Below are positions 8,010 to 16,110 of a stretch of 64,000 bases of DNA, in pieces. The notes beneath the pieces were generated by a model. The model saw only the letters and a program-made list of their open reading frames with translations, was not told where the DNA came from and did no database searches. The stretch comes from Fidelibacterota bacterium. Lineage in GTDB: Bacteria > Fidelibacterota > SORT01. The stretch spans positions 44,332 to 108,331 of the forward strand of contig JACZYG010000008.1 of NCBI GenBank assembly GCA_022571215.1. Reading direction: 5' to 3'. A program made the translations under genes and the position numbers. How positions within the stretch are numbered: the stretch's first letter is position 1; each line of letters starts with the position of its first letter.

Positions 8010-8570
8010 CTATTTGACCCGCTCAACGTATTCACCGCTTCGGGTATCAACCTTGACCGATTCGCCCTGCTGCACGAACAGTGGTACGTTAACCATGAGA
8101 CCTGTCTCCAATTTCGCGGGTTTTGTCCCGCCTTGAGCGGTATCTCCTTTGACACCGGGATCCGTTTCGACTATTTCTGCCGTTATGAACGGCGGAATTT
8201 CAATGTCAACAGGTTCGTTTCCATGAAACAGTACTTTTATCTCCATGCTCTCTTTAAGATAATTGCTTACATCGCTTAAAATCTCATTTGAAAGAGGAAT
8301 TTGATCAAAAGTTTCCGTGTCCATGAAATAGTATGAGGAATCGTCCGAATATAGATATTGCATTTTCTTTGCATCAAGCCGTACTTCCTCTATCTTCTCT
8401 CCCGCCCGAAAAGTCTTATCTATGACCTTGCCCGATTTAATACCTTTCATCTTTGTCCTGACAAACGCTGCGCCCTTACCCGGCTTAACGTGAAGGAATT
8501 CCACTATCTTATAAATCTCTTTATTGTAAAGAAATGTGAACCCATTTCTAATATCTGATGTAGATGCCAT
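8010..8570 (-). CDS. efp: Translation elongation factor P
   Basis: EF-P helps ribosomes stalled at polyproline stretches. The 186-residue protein has the usual three beta-barrel domains. The tip loop reads HVKPGKGAAFVRTK, so the residue that reaches the peptidyl-transferase centre is Lys32. Domain III carries VKGDTAQGGTKPAKLETG. It heads the efp-accBC-gcvH-gcvPA-GGGPS operon and has a good promoter 57-85 bp upstream. EpmA-type beta-lysylation genes are not seen nearby. The proline-rich tract in S16 of this genome is the sort of sequence that needs EF-P. Confidence 0.97.
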   Translation of the reverse strand: MASTSDIRNGFTFLYNKEIYKIVEFLHVKPGKGAAFVRTKMKGIKSGKVIDKTFRAGEKIEEVRLDAKKMQYLYSDDSSYYFMDTETFDQIPLSNEILSDVSNYLKESMEIKVLFHGNEPVDIEIPPFITAEIVETDPGVKGDTAQGGTKPAKLETGLMVNVPLFVQQGESVKVDTRSGEYVERVK

Positions 8571-8626
8571 CTATTTATTTTCTCTCTATTTATCTAATTC
8601 GTTTACACATAGTTATAGAAGATGGT

Positions 8627-8655
8627 AATCTACAAGTTGAAATTCCATCTGTCAA
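8627..8655 (-). promoter_or_regulatory. Sigma-70-type promoter for the efp operon
   Basis: On the minus strand, TTGACA (8655-8650) is followed after exactly 17 bp by TAGATT (8632-8627). Transcription would start near 8620 and leave about 50 nt of leader before the efp ATG at 8570. Confidence 0.6.
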
Positions 8656-9070
8656 CACTTTTAAGGGTCTGTTTTATGGTATTTTTAGCGTTTTTAACTA
8701 CGGGAGTACACACTTTTATTAGTTGTTAAATAATAAATTGGTGGTAAGGGCATAGGTTGACGACTATTTGTTTTATCTGAAATACATGGCGCAAGGTAAA
8801 ACTCTTTACACACCCCGCCCTACGGGCACCCCTCTTAATAGAGGGGAACTTATTGCATCTTTAATGCGATACCGATACATGCGATCAGAACCACTCCACG
8901 CTTACAACGTGTCCCTCCATTTAATTAAGAAGGGGTCAAAAATTCCCCTCTATTAAGAGGGGTGGATTAGATAATCGAAGATTAGCTAAGACGGGGTGTG
9001 TCAGCTGCCTTCGTGGGAGTCTGGTCTTAAAATGCTTTAGAACTCTGACCACAGCCCGACCCGCGCTCAA
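8656..9070. repeat. Intergenic hairpin mosaic, locus 2
   Basis: The gap between nlpC and efp has no convincing gene. Its core is the complete inverted-repeat element at 8808-9001. Between that element and the nlpC stop lies a degenerate GTCTGGTC...CTCTGACCACAG module (about 9020-9055). Confidence 0.75.
8808..9001. repeat. Complete MITE-like inverted-repeat element with hairpin-bearing ends
   Basis: The element starts ACACACCCCG (8808-8817) and ends CGGGGTGTGT (8992-9001). Each end contains an 18-bp hairpin, 8829-8846 and 8945-8962, which are exact reverse complements of each other. Each end also has a small variable hairpin: GCCC-TAC-GGGC on the left and AATC-GAA-GATT (8973-8983) on the right. 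The centre holds a TTGCATC/AATGCGA hairpin (8853-8869). There is no open frame for a transposase. Confidence 0.8.
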
Positions 9071-9628
9071 TTACCTTAATAAACGCCGCGCGGAAACATA
9101 CCGTTTTTTATAGTAAGGTTGGTTCATTGAGGATGTTACAACTCCTTTGGAGAGACTTGCGTGGACAAAATTGTCATTACCGACGTATATACCCACATGA
9201 CTGACACCCTTTGATTCTATATCCCTGAAAAATACGAGATCGCCGAACTTGAGTCTTCTCCTGCTTATTTTCGTTCCTAATTTATATTGCGAAGCCGCGT
9301 GATGCGGAAGACTTCTTTTTGCGGATTCCGCAAACACTTTCATGGTAAATCCCGAGCAATCCATTCCCCTCATGGTGGCGCCTCCCCATTTGTACGGAAC
9401 CCCTTTATACTTATTTATCGATTTGAGCATAGATAATTTTATTGGAGCGTTTAGCCTCGTTACAGCTGACAGGAGGGGCATTTTTTTGGACCTTTTACCG
9501 GCAACGGTTGAGGACTTTTTGCTACCGCCCTTATCCGATGTATACTTAGGAGACGGCTTCATACCGGCGCAACCTGATAAAAGGTTAAGAGCAATCAAAG
9601 CAGCTATAGTGATTCTATATTTATTCAT
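9071..9628 (-). CDS. NlpC/P60 family lipoprotein, predicted peptidoglycan endopeptidase
   Basis: This is a predicted cell-wall cysteine peptidase that cuts gamma-D-Glu-diaminopimelate bonds in peptide stems. I chose the ATG at 9628 because it starts a clean lipoprotein signal (MNKYRITIAALIALNLLSG followed by Cys20). An ATG nine codons upstream (9655) is possible. A Lys/Ser-rich linker leads to the NlpC/P60 domain, with the catalytic Cys in GMDCSGFT, the first His in VSHVGIYVG and the second His in NFVHAS. The protein is about 185 residues. It stands alone, divergent from the plus-strand gene at 9820. Confidence 0.9.
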   Translation of the reverse strand: MNKYRITIAALIALNLLSGCAGMKPSPKYTSDKGGSKKSSTVAGKRSKKMPLLSAVTRLNAPIKLSMLKSINKYKGVPYKWGGATMRGMDCSGFTMKVFAESAKRSLPHHAASQYKLGTKISRRRLKFGDLVFFRDIESKGVSHVGIYVGNDNFVHASLSKGVVTSSMNQPYYKKRYVSARRLLR

Positions 9629-9714
9629 ATTCTTCAATATAATCAACATTTTCATTAAGTTAGCGAGCTATATTCTTATTGGCAAATGTTTACTCCCGAC
9701 CCACCAAAATGTGC

Positions 9715-9743
9715 TTGACTTATCCTAAGCGGAGATGTAACAT
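9715..9743 (+). promoter_or_regulatory. Predicted promoter for the secreted-protein/DUF350 pair
   Basis: TTGACT (9715-9720) is separated by 17 bp from TAACAT (9738-9743). The start of transcription would be near 9750, about 70 nt before the TTG start at 9820. Confidence 0.45.
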
Positions 9744-9819
9744 TAGCGGGAGTAGAGGTGGATTAGTTCCATTGATACTTGTATTTTTACCAATACTTCA
9801 AACTTAACGAGGAGTCATT

Positions 9820-10242
9820 TTGAAAAATAAGCGGCTTTTAAACTTAAGCGTATTGCTGCTTGTACTTCTTTTCTCCAATGCAATCAAAGCGAACGAATTC
9901 GCATTCTTTAGCACTGTCCAAAAAGTCTTCAAAACACAGGGGCTTCATGTTTCCTACGATAATATGAAATTTGTCGAAGAGAACGGAATACGCCGCTTTA
10001 TGCTTACCCTTCAATCGAGGAGAACGGATATAGACCGTGTCATGCTCGTAGGATTTTACGCTTCTGGCATTGCAATTCAAAGGACAAACGAAAATGTCGA
10101 TGGAGTCAACATTTCTCTTAATATCTCGAGGAAAGACGATGAGAGGATACTGCTCTCCGCTAACACAAAAGACATTTTATCTCTGTTGAATAAGAAGATT
10201 AGCACAAACCAATTTGTAAGTTCAAACGTGAGCTGGTATTAA
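9820..10242 (+). CDS. Small secreted protein of unknown function
   Basis: The 140-residue protein has a clear signal peptide (about residues 1-24, ending NAIKA) and a mature part of about 115 residues with no cysteines and no motif I recognise. The start is TTG at 9820, supported by CGAGGAG eight bases upstream. An alternating pattern in the mature region (RFMLTLQSRRTDIDRVMLVGFYASGIAI) suggests beta strands. It is followed after 19 bp by a small DUF350 membrane protein, so the two may be co-transcribed and act together at the envelope. Confidence 0.6.
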   Translation: MKNKRLLNLSVLLLVLLFSNAIKANEFAFFSTVQKVFKTQGLHVSYDNMKFVEENGIRRFMLTLQSRRTDIDRVMLVGFYASGIAIQRTNENVDGVNISLNISRKDDERILLSANTKDILSLLNKKISTNQFVSSNVSWY

Positions 10243-10261
10243 AATAATAAGGAGGTTTTAA

Positions 10262-10492
10262 ATGGAAATAGACTTAATGACAAGATTAGCCGGATATTTT
10301 TGGTCATTGGTATGGGCGGTCGTGGCATCAGTCGGTTTCGCATTCGGTGTCGGGCTGGCGCTCATGGTTTTCAACTGGCTCTCTAAAGATATTGACGAAT
10401 GGCAAGAAATTAAGAATGGCAACTATGGAGTAGCCGCTATCATGGTCACACTGATTTTGATGGTAGGATTGGTCGTCCATCGCGTCATATAG
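10262..10492 (+). CDS. Small DUF350-like membrane protein
   Basis: The 76-residue protein has two predicted membrane segments (about residues 14-38 and 54-74) joined by WLSKDIDEWQEIKNGNYGVAA. The E-I-x-x-G-N-x-x-x-A pattern matches single DUF350 modules, whose function is unknown. AAGGAGG lies just upstream of the ATG, one of the best ribosome-binding sites in the window. It is preceded by a secreted protein and followed by a strong terminator. Confidence 0.6.
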   Translation: MEIDLMTRLAGYFWSLVWAVVASVGFAFGVGLALMVFNWLSKDIDEWQEIKNGNYGVAAIMVTLILMVGLVVHRVI

Positions 10493-10524
10493 ATCTTACC
10501 GGGTATACACAGATGGAATTCAGC

Positions 10525-10554
10525 GGCAGGCATTCGTGCCTGCCCTTTTATTTT
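10525..10554 (+). terminator. Rho-independent terminator after the DUF350 gene
   Basis: A perfect 8-bp stem GGCAGGCA/TGCCTGCC (10525-10532 and 10537-10544) closes a stable TTCG tetraloop and is followed by CTTTTATTTT. It sits 33 bp after the stop codon. Confidence 0.9.
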
Positions 10555-10576
10555 AAACTACGAACGGAGTTAAGAG

Positions 10577-11515
10577 TTGAAACATAGCATCACAATTTCA
10601 CTGTCACTCGCCTCTTTACTGCTCCTTTCCTGCGCAAGCGGTCCATTAAAGGAAGCAAATCTTTTATATGAATCAGGAGATTATCAAGCCGTCGTAAAGT
10701 CATTGAAACCGATCATCGAAAGCGCTCCCGATAATGCCGATGCTCACCTCCTGCTCGGAAAAACGCTTCGGGCGCAGGGGAAAAGCTCTGCCGCTTTTGA
10801 AGAATTCAAGACGGTACATCGACTTGCTCCGGATAACAAGGATGCCGCTTCTGCGCTACGGCAATATTATGCGGCTGATGGGAAGAAATATTTGGCAGCA
10901 GGGAAAATAGATGAGGCGATCTCTTCTTATTCCAGAGCGCATAAATTAGATGAATCCGATCCGGAAACTTCATTGGGATTGGCGAACGCTTACATCAAAT
11001 TCGGTCTACTGACCAGAGCGGAGAAACTTCTCGACAATGCTTCCGGTCTCAGGGAAGAGGTAGATAAAAGCCGCGCTCAGATAACAAAGCAAAAAGATAT
11101 CGCGTCAGCTGCCTTTGCGAAGGGGAAGAAAGCGTATGACAGAGGACGATATTCTACGGCAAAAAAACATTTGGACAAAGCGATCAAGAACAATCGAGAC
11201 GATAACGATATTAAATATTACTCGTATATGTCCAATGGTCTCTATTTATACAAGAAGGGTAGCCGATGGCAGATATGGGACGCCATTGTGGAGTTTGGAA
11301 AAGCCGCCGAGGTTGACCCGCTTTCCGCTGAAGCAAACTATTACCAAGCCCTCGGATACCTCAAAAAAGACGACAAGGATTTCGAAAACATATTATCGTT
11401 CTACGAAAAAGCGCTCGAACTCGATGTTGACAGGAAATTCACTTCAGAAATTAAGAAGGGATTGAAAAAACAGAGACGACGTAAGAAAGTTCTTGATGAA
11501 TTCTGGGGGAAATAA
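10577..11515 (+). CDS. TPR-repeat lipoprotein
   Basis: The 312-residue protein starts at TTG 10577, with GGAG upstream. A lipoprotein signal (ISLSLASLLLLSC) is followed by tandem tetratricopeptide repeats to about residue 290, for example YESGDYQAVVKSLKPIIESAPDNADAHLLLGKTL (given as position about 31-64) and repeats near 114-150 and 180-215. The C-terminus is basic. TPR lipoproteins act as protein-protein scaffolds in the envelope, and the partner is unknown. It lies between a strong terminator and the QEGLA metalloprotease gene 45 bp downstream. Confidence 0.75.
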   Translation: MKHSITISLSLASLLLLSCASGPLKEANLLYESGDYQAVVKSLKPIIESAPDNADAHLLLGKTLRAQGKSSAAFEEFKTVHRLAPDNKDAASALRQYYAADGKKYLAAGKIDEAISSYSRAHKLDESDPETSLGLANAYIKFGLLTRAEKLLDNASGLREEVDKSRAQITKQKDIASAAFAKGKKAYDRGRYSTAKKHLDKAIKNNRDDNDIKYYSYMSNGLYLYKKGSRWQIWDAIVEFGKAAEVDPLSAEANYYQALGYLKKDDKDFENILSFYEKALELDVDRKFTSEIKKGLKKQRRRKKVLDEFWGK

Positions 11516-11560
11516 CAAGCCTATCTCCACTCCGCCTTGTAAACTTGGTCGAAGCCACCA

Positions 11561-12817
11561 ATGAAAAAAAAATCGTATAGGCGTTTCCTTCGGAGGATAA
11601 GCATCGCGCTCATAAAGGCTCAGAAGCCTATACGCATACTCTCGTCTATCCATATTCCTAACACCGTCAAAAAACGTTTTCTTTCACATAAAAAGAAAAG
11701 ATTACCAAAGTATGAATATCCTCCCCTCAGATGGAGCGCCGATCAGCGGAGGAGTATGTTTTTTGAGATTCAATCACAACTCGACAGCTCGAATCCTGTG
11801 GAAAACATTATTCGAAAGACCTGTGAGGAGTATCTGCTGACCATCAAAATGCTCGAATCAAGGGGAACGGCTGATTTTTATAAATATTCTAAAGAGCTGT
11901 ACGGATACCCGGATCAGAGATTCGTAGGAGGAAAAGTTTCTATATACGACTTGGCTATGCACATCAATGACGCATTTGAAGGATTCGAGCTTCCGTACGA
12001 TTTAGAAAAAGATGTGCCTAAATTAAACGCTCTTGCGGCTAAAACACTGCTTTCGGATCAACTGAGAGAACTCTTCCCTGATAAAAAGATAAATGTCATA
12101 ATCTCTAACAGACTCACCGCCGATGCGGCAGCGGGAGCGGATTACGTTAAACTGAGAAAGGGCGCAACTTACACACACAGGCAGATAGAACAACTCGTTC
12201 GACATGAAGGAGAGGTGCATATCGCCACAACATTGAACGGCGCCTCGCAACCAATCCTCAAATTTCTTTCAAAAGGTACGCCAAGAACGACTGTCTATCA
12301 GGAAGGATTAGCCGTATTTGCCGAATTCATGAGTCAGCAAATTGACCCGGTACGGGTAAAAAGACTCGCCTATCGGACAATTGCGATTAAGATGTGCGAA
12401 GACGGAGCTGATTTCATTGATCTGTTCAACTATTATCTCGAACAGAATTTTTCGGAATCTGACGCGTTTGATGCCGCCGCCAGGTGCATAAGGGGCGGTC
12501 TAATGCGAGGAGGCGCGCCCTTTACAAAGGATGTCTCCTATCTTGACGGCTTCGTGAAAATTTATCACTTCGTGCACGTGGCGATGAAGAAAAATCGACC
12601 TGAACTTGTCAGATTTTTATTTGCCGGGAAACTCACGGCAGAAACCGTACCCATCATTTATGATCTGAGCCTGGACAATTTGGTCAGGGAACCTAAATAT
12701 CTTCCCGATTGGGTCAGAGACACCAGATACCTTCTGACCTTCTTCAATTTTTCGGCTTTCATGGATCTGATAAACCTTTCAGAGGTCGAAGAGCATTATG
12801 AGCATCTGATGAATTAA
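11561..12817 (+). CDS. DUF1704 / QEGLA-motif metalloprotease-like protein
   Basis: The protein belongs to the DUF1704 family, annotated in bacteria as flavohemoglobin expression-modulating QEGLA motif protein and related to animal tubulin tyrosine carboxypeptidases (MATCAP). The zinc-site motif is HEGEVH (His215, Glu216, His220), with a downstream Glu in YQEGLAVFAEF (about 246-256). Together they form an HExxxH metallopeptidase site. At 418 residues it has the usual length. The N-terminus is basic and has no signal peptide, so it is cytoplasmic. Its stop overlaps the convergent PHP gene by 4 bp. The bacterial substrate is not known. Confidence 0.8.
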   Translation: MKKKSYRRFLRRISIALIKAQKPIRILSSIHIPNTVKKRFLSHKKKRLPKYEYPPLRWSADQRRSMFFEIQSQLDSSNPVENIIRKTCEEYLLTIKMLESRGTADFYKYSKELYGYPDQRFVGGKVSIYDLAMHINDAFEGFELPYDLEKDVPKLNALAAKTLLSDQLRELFPDKKINVIISNRLTADAAAGADYVKLRKGATYTHRQIEQLVRHEGEVHIATTLNGASQPILKFLSKGTPRTTVYQEGLAVFAEFMSQQIDPVRVKRLAYRTIAIKMCEDGADFIDLFNYYLEQNFSESDAFDAAARCIRGGLMRGGAPFTKDVSYLDGFVKIYHFVHVAMKKNRPELVRFLFAGKLTAETVPIIYDLSLDNLVREPKYLPDWVRDTRYLLTFFNFSAFMDLINLSEVEEHYEHLMN

Positions 12818-14412
12818 TTTGGAGTTCTAATCCAAATCGGATTCGTGAAAGAGAACGGTCTGTTTTCACCCTCCGTAAATGTTTCCATTCTGATATAGCT
12901 TATTGATCTGAAATCAATCGGCAAACTCTTTTCAAAAGTATAGTCGCTTTCAAAATTGCCGAATTCATGCAAAACCGATTCTCTCTTAGTTGACAGATCG
13001 CCCGCTACGACGACCACTTTTTTAAGCCTTCCGTATTCCTTTGACGATACGGCTCTTACCTGTAGATTGCCCGAATCTAAAGCTGCTTCATCCCCCATTC
13101 CGAATAGTTCGCCCTCATCTGACACAATCGATATGTCGGAGATCGGACCTGTGCTGATTTGCGCTCTTCTTCTTCTTATCGCTTCGAGGATAGAACCGGA
13201 ATTATTCTCGCTGTACCGAATTGCGGTGCGAACCTGTCCGAACAGTTGCCGCTCATGTTGATGCATTGAAAGAAATGGAATTTTTATCTGTCTGAATTTA
13301 TTGAAATTACCATGAGCGTCGTTCCCGGCGAGAATTATCTTCTTATCTCCTTCAAGCAGAAGTTCCTTCCATAGTTCAAGTCCCTCATAAAATGCTTTAT
13401 CGGGAAGACCGTTCAGTATTTGGAGACCGGTAATCCGTTCATCTTTGAGGTCTTCCTTCGACCAGAAGCCCCGGTTAAATATTACTTTTTGCCCTAAGGA
13501 AGGTTTTTCGCGCGGATGAGCGGCTACGGCTATCGCTTCATCTCCCATTAAGTCAAGAACATCGTTTATAGACATAGTCGGCTTTCTGTCAGGATAATTA
13601 TCCTCACAATCGCCATTGCCGGGGATGAATTTCGGAGAATTCAGTATTAACAGATGCACATTTTCACCCTTAGCATTTCCGCATGAAACTTCTTCCGCGC
13701 GAATGGGAATAGAGTTATCGCCAGACTCGTGTTCATTTATGAGCTGCTTCAAAGCATTCCAACGCGGCAGTTCCGCATCATTCTCGAAAGGAAATTCCAT
13801 CGAATTATCCAAATTATACGAGTGATCCGCCACAACAAAATATTCAAGACCAAGAGCGGAGGAAAGAATTAAAGAATCTTTTATTGGCGCTCCAAACTCT
13901 ACCTTATCGTCGGTAAATTCAGAGTGAGTATGGAAGTCACCATAATGCCAATCGGCAAGCTCGGGTAATTTCTCACCAGATACGTTTACCGAAAGCTCCA
14001 AAGGGGGTAACCCTTTCAGGTTATCGTTTATAACCTGATACCTCTTTTCTTCCGTATCTGTGAGATCAAATTTCAGCCTCACATCCATTTTCCCGCTTAT
14101 TCCGGAGGGCAATTCTATAAATAACAGTTTACTCCAATACCGTTCTTCAATTCTCATACCGCCGAATTTTACTAATTCTTCATATACCACACCGTCTTTG
14201 TTTTTAATAGTTATTTCAATACTGTTTAACAGAGTGGGGAATCTCAAAGCATCCTTGATGATACAAAGTATCGGGAGTCGAGTGTCCGGTTGGAGTCTTA
14301 TCGGCAGGTCCGCAATGACCTCCGGCCTCCTCATGAACATCCTGCTTGGGAACCATTTCCATTTGTAGTGCACTTCCACGTAGGCAAGGATGGGAAGGAG
14401 AAATCCGATCAT
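12814..14412 (-). CDS. PHP-domain metal-dependent phosphoesterase
   Basis: A PHP domain begins near residue 155 with WHYGDFHTHSEFTDD (metal ligands His161 and His163) and continues through FVVADHSYN (Asp196, His197), a later Glu region (RAEEVSC) and AVAAHPREKP. An N-terminal region of about 150 residues with a first hydrophobic stretch precedes it and looks like a beta-sandwich. This layout resembles CehA/McbA-type PHP proteins, which hydrolyse phosphoesters of unknown identity. Its ATG overlaps the stop of the upstream YbhN-like gene by 4 bp, so the pair is coupled and may act in lipid or envelope chemistry. Confidence 0.75.
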   Translation of the reverse strand: MIGFLLPILAYVEVHYKWKWFPSRMFMRRPEVIADLPIRLQPDTRLPILCIIKDALRFPTLLNSIEITIKNKDGVVYEELVKFGGMRIEERYWSKLLFIELPSGISGKMDVRLKFDLTDTEEKRYQVINDNLKGLPPLELSVNVSGEKLPELADWHYGDFHTHSEFTDDKVEFGAPIKDSLILSSALGLEYFVVADHSYNLDNSMEFPFENDAELPRWNALKQLINEHESGDNSIPIRAEEVSCGNAKGENVHLLILNSPKFIPGNGDCEDNYPDRKPTMSINDVLDLMGDEAIAVAAHPREKPSLGQKVIFNRGFWSKEDLKDERITGLQILNGLPDKAFYEGLELWKELLLEGDKKIILAGNDAHGNFNKFRQIKIPFLSMHQHERQLFGQVRTAIRYSENNSGSILEAIRRRRAQISTGPISDISIVSDEGELFGMGDEAALDSGNLQVRAVSSKEYGRLKKVVVVAGDLSTKRESVLHEFGNFESDYTFEKSLPIDFRSISYIRMETFTEGENRPFSFTNPIWIRTPN

Positions 14413-15401
14413 TCTTCTTCCTTTTGAACCTGCGTCAAAGATTCAGCGGAATTCGTTATTTCCCTTCCGATCTTTAGTCTTTTTAGAAACAGGGTTCCTA
14501 CCAAAGATGGAAGCAACACATTCATCGAAAACATCAACAGCGCGGATGCGACTGAAGCTACCTCTGAAACTCCAAGATTTTTAAAAAAATAGATCGTAGC
14601 GGCTTCTCGTACTCCCAATTCTCCGAATGTAAGCGGAAGCAGGGTTTTGGTAAAATGAGCTGAAGAAGCGGATAACGTTCCCGGCAAAAAACCGACATCA
14701 GAAAACGCATTTACAAGAAGCCAAAGTTCTGTCACCACAAGAAACCAGACTGATGTGGCAAGTCCCAATAAAAGAAAAATTTTCCCTCTTTTCAGATTAG
14801 AGATAGTTGATGATATATCAACTATCTGTTCTCTGCGAAATAAAAACTTGTTAAGCGTGATCAAGGTTTTTCCTACTTTCCGGGGGAACATGACTGAAAC
14901 GGCAATGAGCATGTAAACGAACAAACTCCCCGCTATCATCAACATATTAGCTGACAACGAAGGAGAATAATGCAAGTTGAAGAAAACGATCAAACTTAGT
15001 AAACCCCAAATAAAATACGCTAAAGTCGAATAAAATTTATCCGCTAACGTAAGCCCTACCACTTTCAACTGCGGAACGTCTTTCAGGAACCAGGCTCGAC
15101 CCAATTCCCCTAAACGCGCGGGAGTAATGATTCCAAGCGTCATACCCGCAAGAAGCGATGATGCGGCATCCGAAAACCGGATGTTTTCGTCCGCTATTTT
15201 CAATAGTTGATACCACTTGGTCATTTGTAATATCAGGATCAGTGGCATCAGAGAAAATGCCGCCCATAACTTCGTTTTATCGGAAGATGCTATTGCTCTG
15301 AGCAGCTCATCCAATTGAATATTAAAAAACCTATAGATAAACATTACCAGGAGGACAGTAACAATGAGTCTGACGATGTTTGAGAAGTTTTTAAGTTTCA
15401 T
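14409..15401 (-). CDS. Lysylphosphatidylglycerol synthase TM / YbhN-family membrane protein
   Basis: This is a 330-residue integral membrane protein with about eight hydrophobic segments. It matches the UPF0104/YbhN family, related to the flippase half of MprF. Recognisable segments are LLAGMTLGIITPARLGELGRAWFL (near residue 83), and TKTLLPLTFGELGVREAATIYFF (near 252), the two TPxRxGE- and FGELGVRE-type motifs. No aminoacyltransferase domain is attached. It probably moves a lipid across the inner membrane. It is the first gene of a two-gene unit with the PHP phosphoesterase. Confidence 0.8.
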   Translation of the reverse strand: MKLKNFSNIVRLIVTVLLVMFIYRFFNIQLDELLRAIASSDKTKLWAAFSLMPLILILQMTKWYQLLKIADENIRFSDAASSLLAGMTLGIITPARLGELGRAWFLKDVPQLKVVGLTLADKFYSTLAYFIWGLLSLIVFFNLHYSPSLSANMLMIAGSLFVYMLIAVSVMFPRKVGKTLITLNKFLFRREQIVDISSTISNLKRGKIFLLLGLATSVWFLVVTELWLLVNAFSDVGFLPGTLSASSAHFTKTLLPLTFGELGVREAATIYFFKNLGVSEVASVASALLMFSMNVLLPSLVGTLFLKRLKIGREITNSAESLTQVQKEEE

Positions 15402-15582
15402 TTAATCCACTGTGTCAAAGGCTAAAGAGTAATATAACAATTCCCGCAGATAAATTGATAATACATTGACGGTCTATGAGAATGACGCAGTCGTTTCAAT
15501 GTAGATGAAGATTTTTGATGATTCCCCGGACAGTTGTTAAACGGCAATTGTCGAACGCGTTTCTATGAATTTAACGATAAAA

Positions 15583-16110
15583 TTATTGCTCTGATTCTTC
15601 TTCAGATTCGGGCGGCTTCAACTCTCTCTTCCTTGGATTCACAAAAACGTTTGTTCTCAGAACCCACGACCTCGGAAAGCCTACCGTGCGGGCATATCTC
15701 TGAAGCTCCTCCGCCCCGGACCGGGATATTTGATTGCCCACTCTGATTTTATAATTGGGCGCGTCGAATCGGAGATACGCCTCACCCAGAAACAAAGAAT
15801 CCGCTCGCGCCAATATGCTGTCTGCTTCATTTAGCTCGTGCGTGGTAAAAATTTGAACCCTATATCCTTCCGTCATCGCTTCATAATCAGTATCAGTTGT
15901 ATCCTCGCGCTCACTGTTGAAGGAGGGCATAGGAATTCCGTTGATCAATATATCATCATCGCCTAATGCAAGCGGATCAAACCAACCTTGACCCGACTTC
16001 CCTTTTGATTTTTCCCCCTTATGCTCTGAAACTGTTCCAACGGCGCATCCTAAAGAAGTCAATAGAAAGATCATTATAACCGTTATAAAGAGATTTCGCC
16101 GGTTCAACAC
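15583..16110 (-). CDS. SPOR-domain lipoprotein
   Basis: The 175-residue protein has a lipoprotein signal (LFITVIMIFLLTSLG followed by Cys22), a hydrophilic linker, and a SPOR domain at about residues 84-160 (YRVQIFTTHELNEADSI ... FDAPNYKIRVGNQISRSGAEELQRYAR). SPOR domains bind denuded glycan strands of peptidoglycan. It directly follows batE (no intergenic base) and so is the last gene of the Bat operon. Its presence ties that operon to the cell wall. Confidence 0.85.
   Translation of the reverse strand: MLNRRNLFITVIMIFLLTSLGCAVGTVSEHKGEKSKGKSGQGWFDPLALGDDDILINGIPMPSFNSEREDTTDTDYEAMTEGYRVQIFTTHELNEADSILARADSLFLGEAYLRFDAPNYKIRVGNQISRSGAEELQRYARTVGFPRSWVLRTNVFVNPRKRELKPPESEEESEQ

Noticed and set aside
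8768..8956. Small open frame of 62 codons between nlpC and efp
   Set aside because: It lies inside the inverted-repeat element at 8808-9001 and has no ribosome-binding site or domain.
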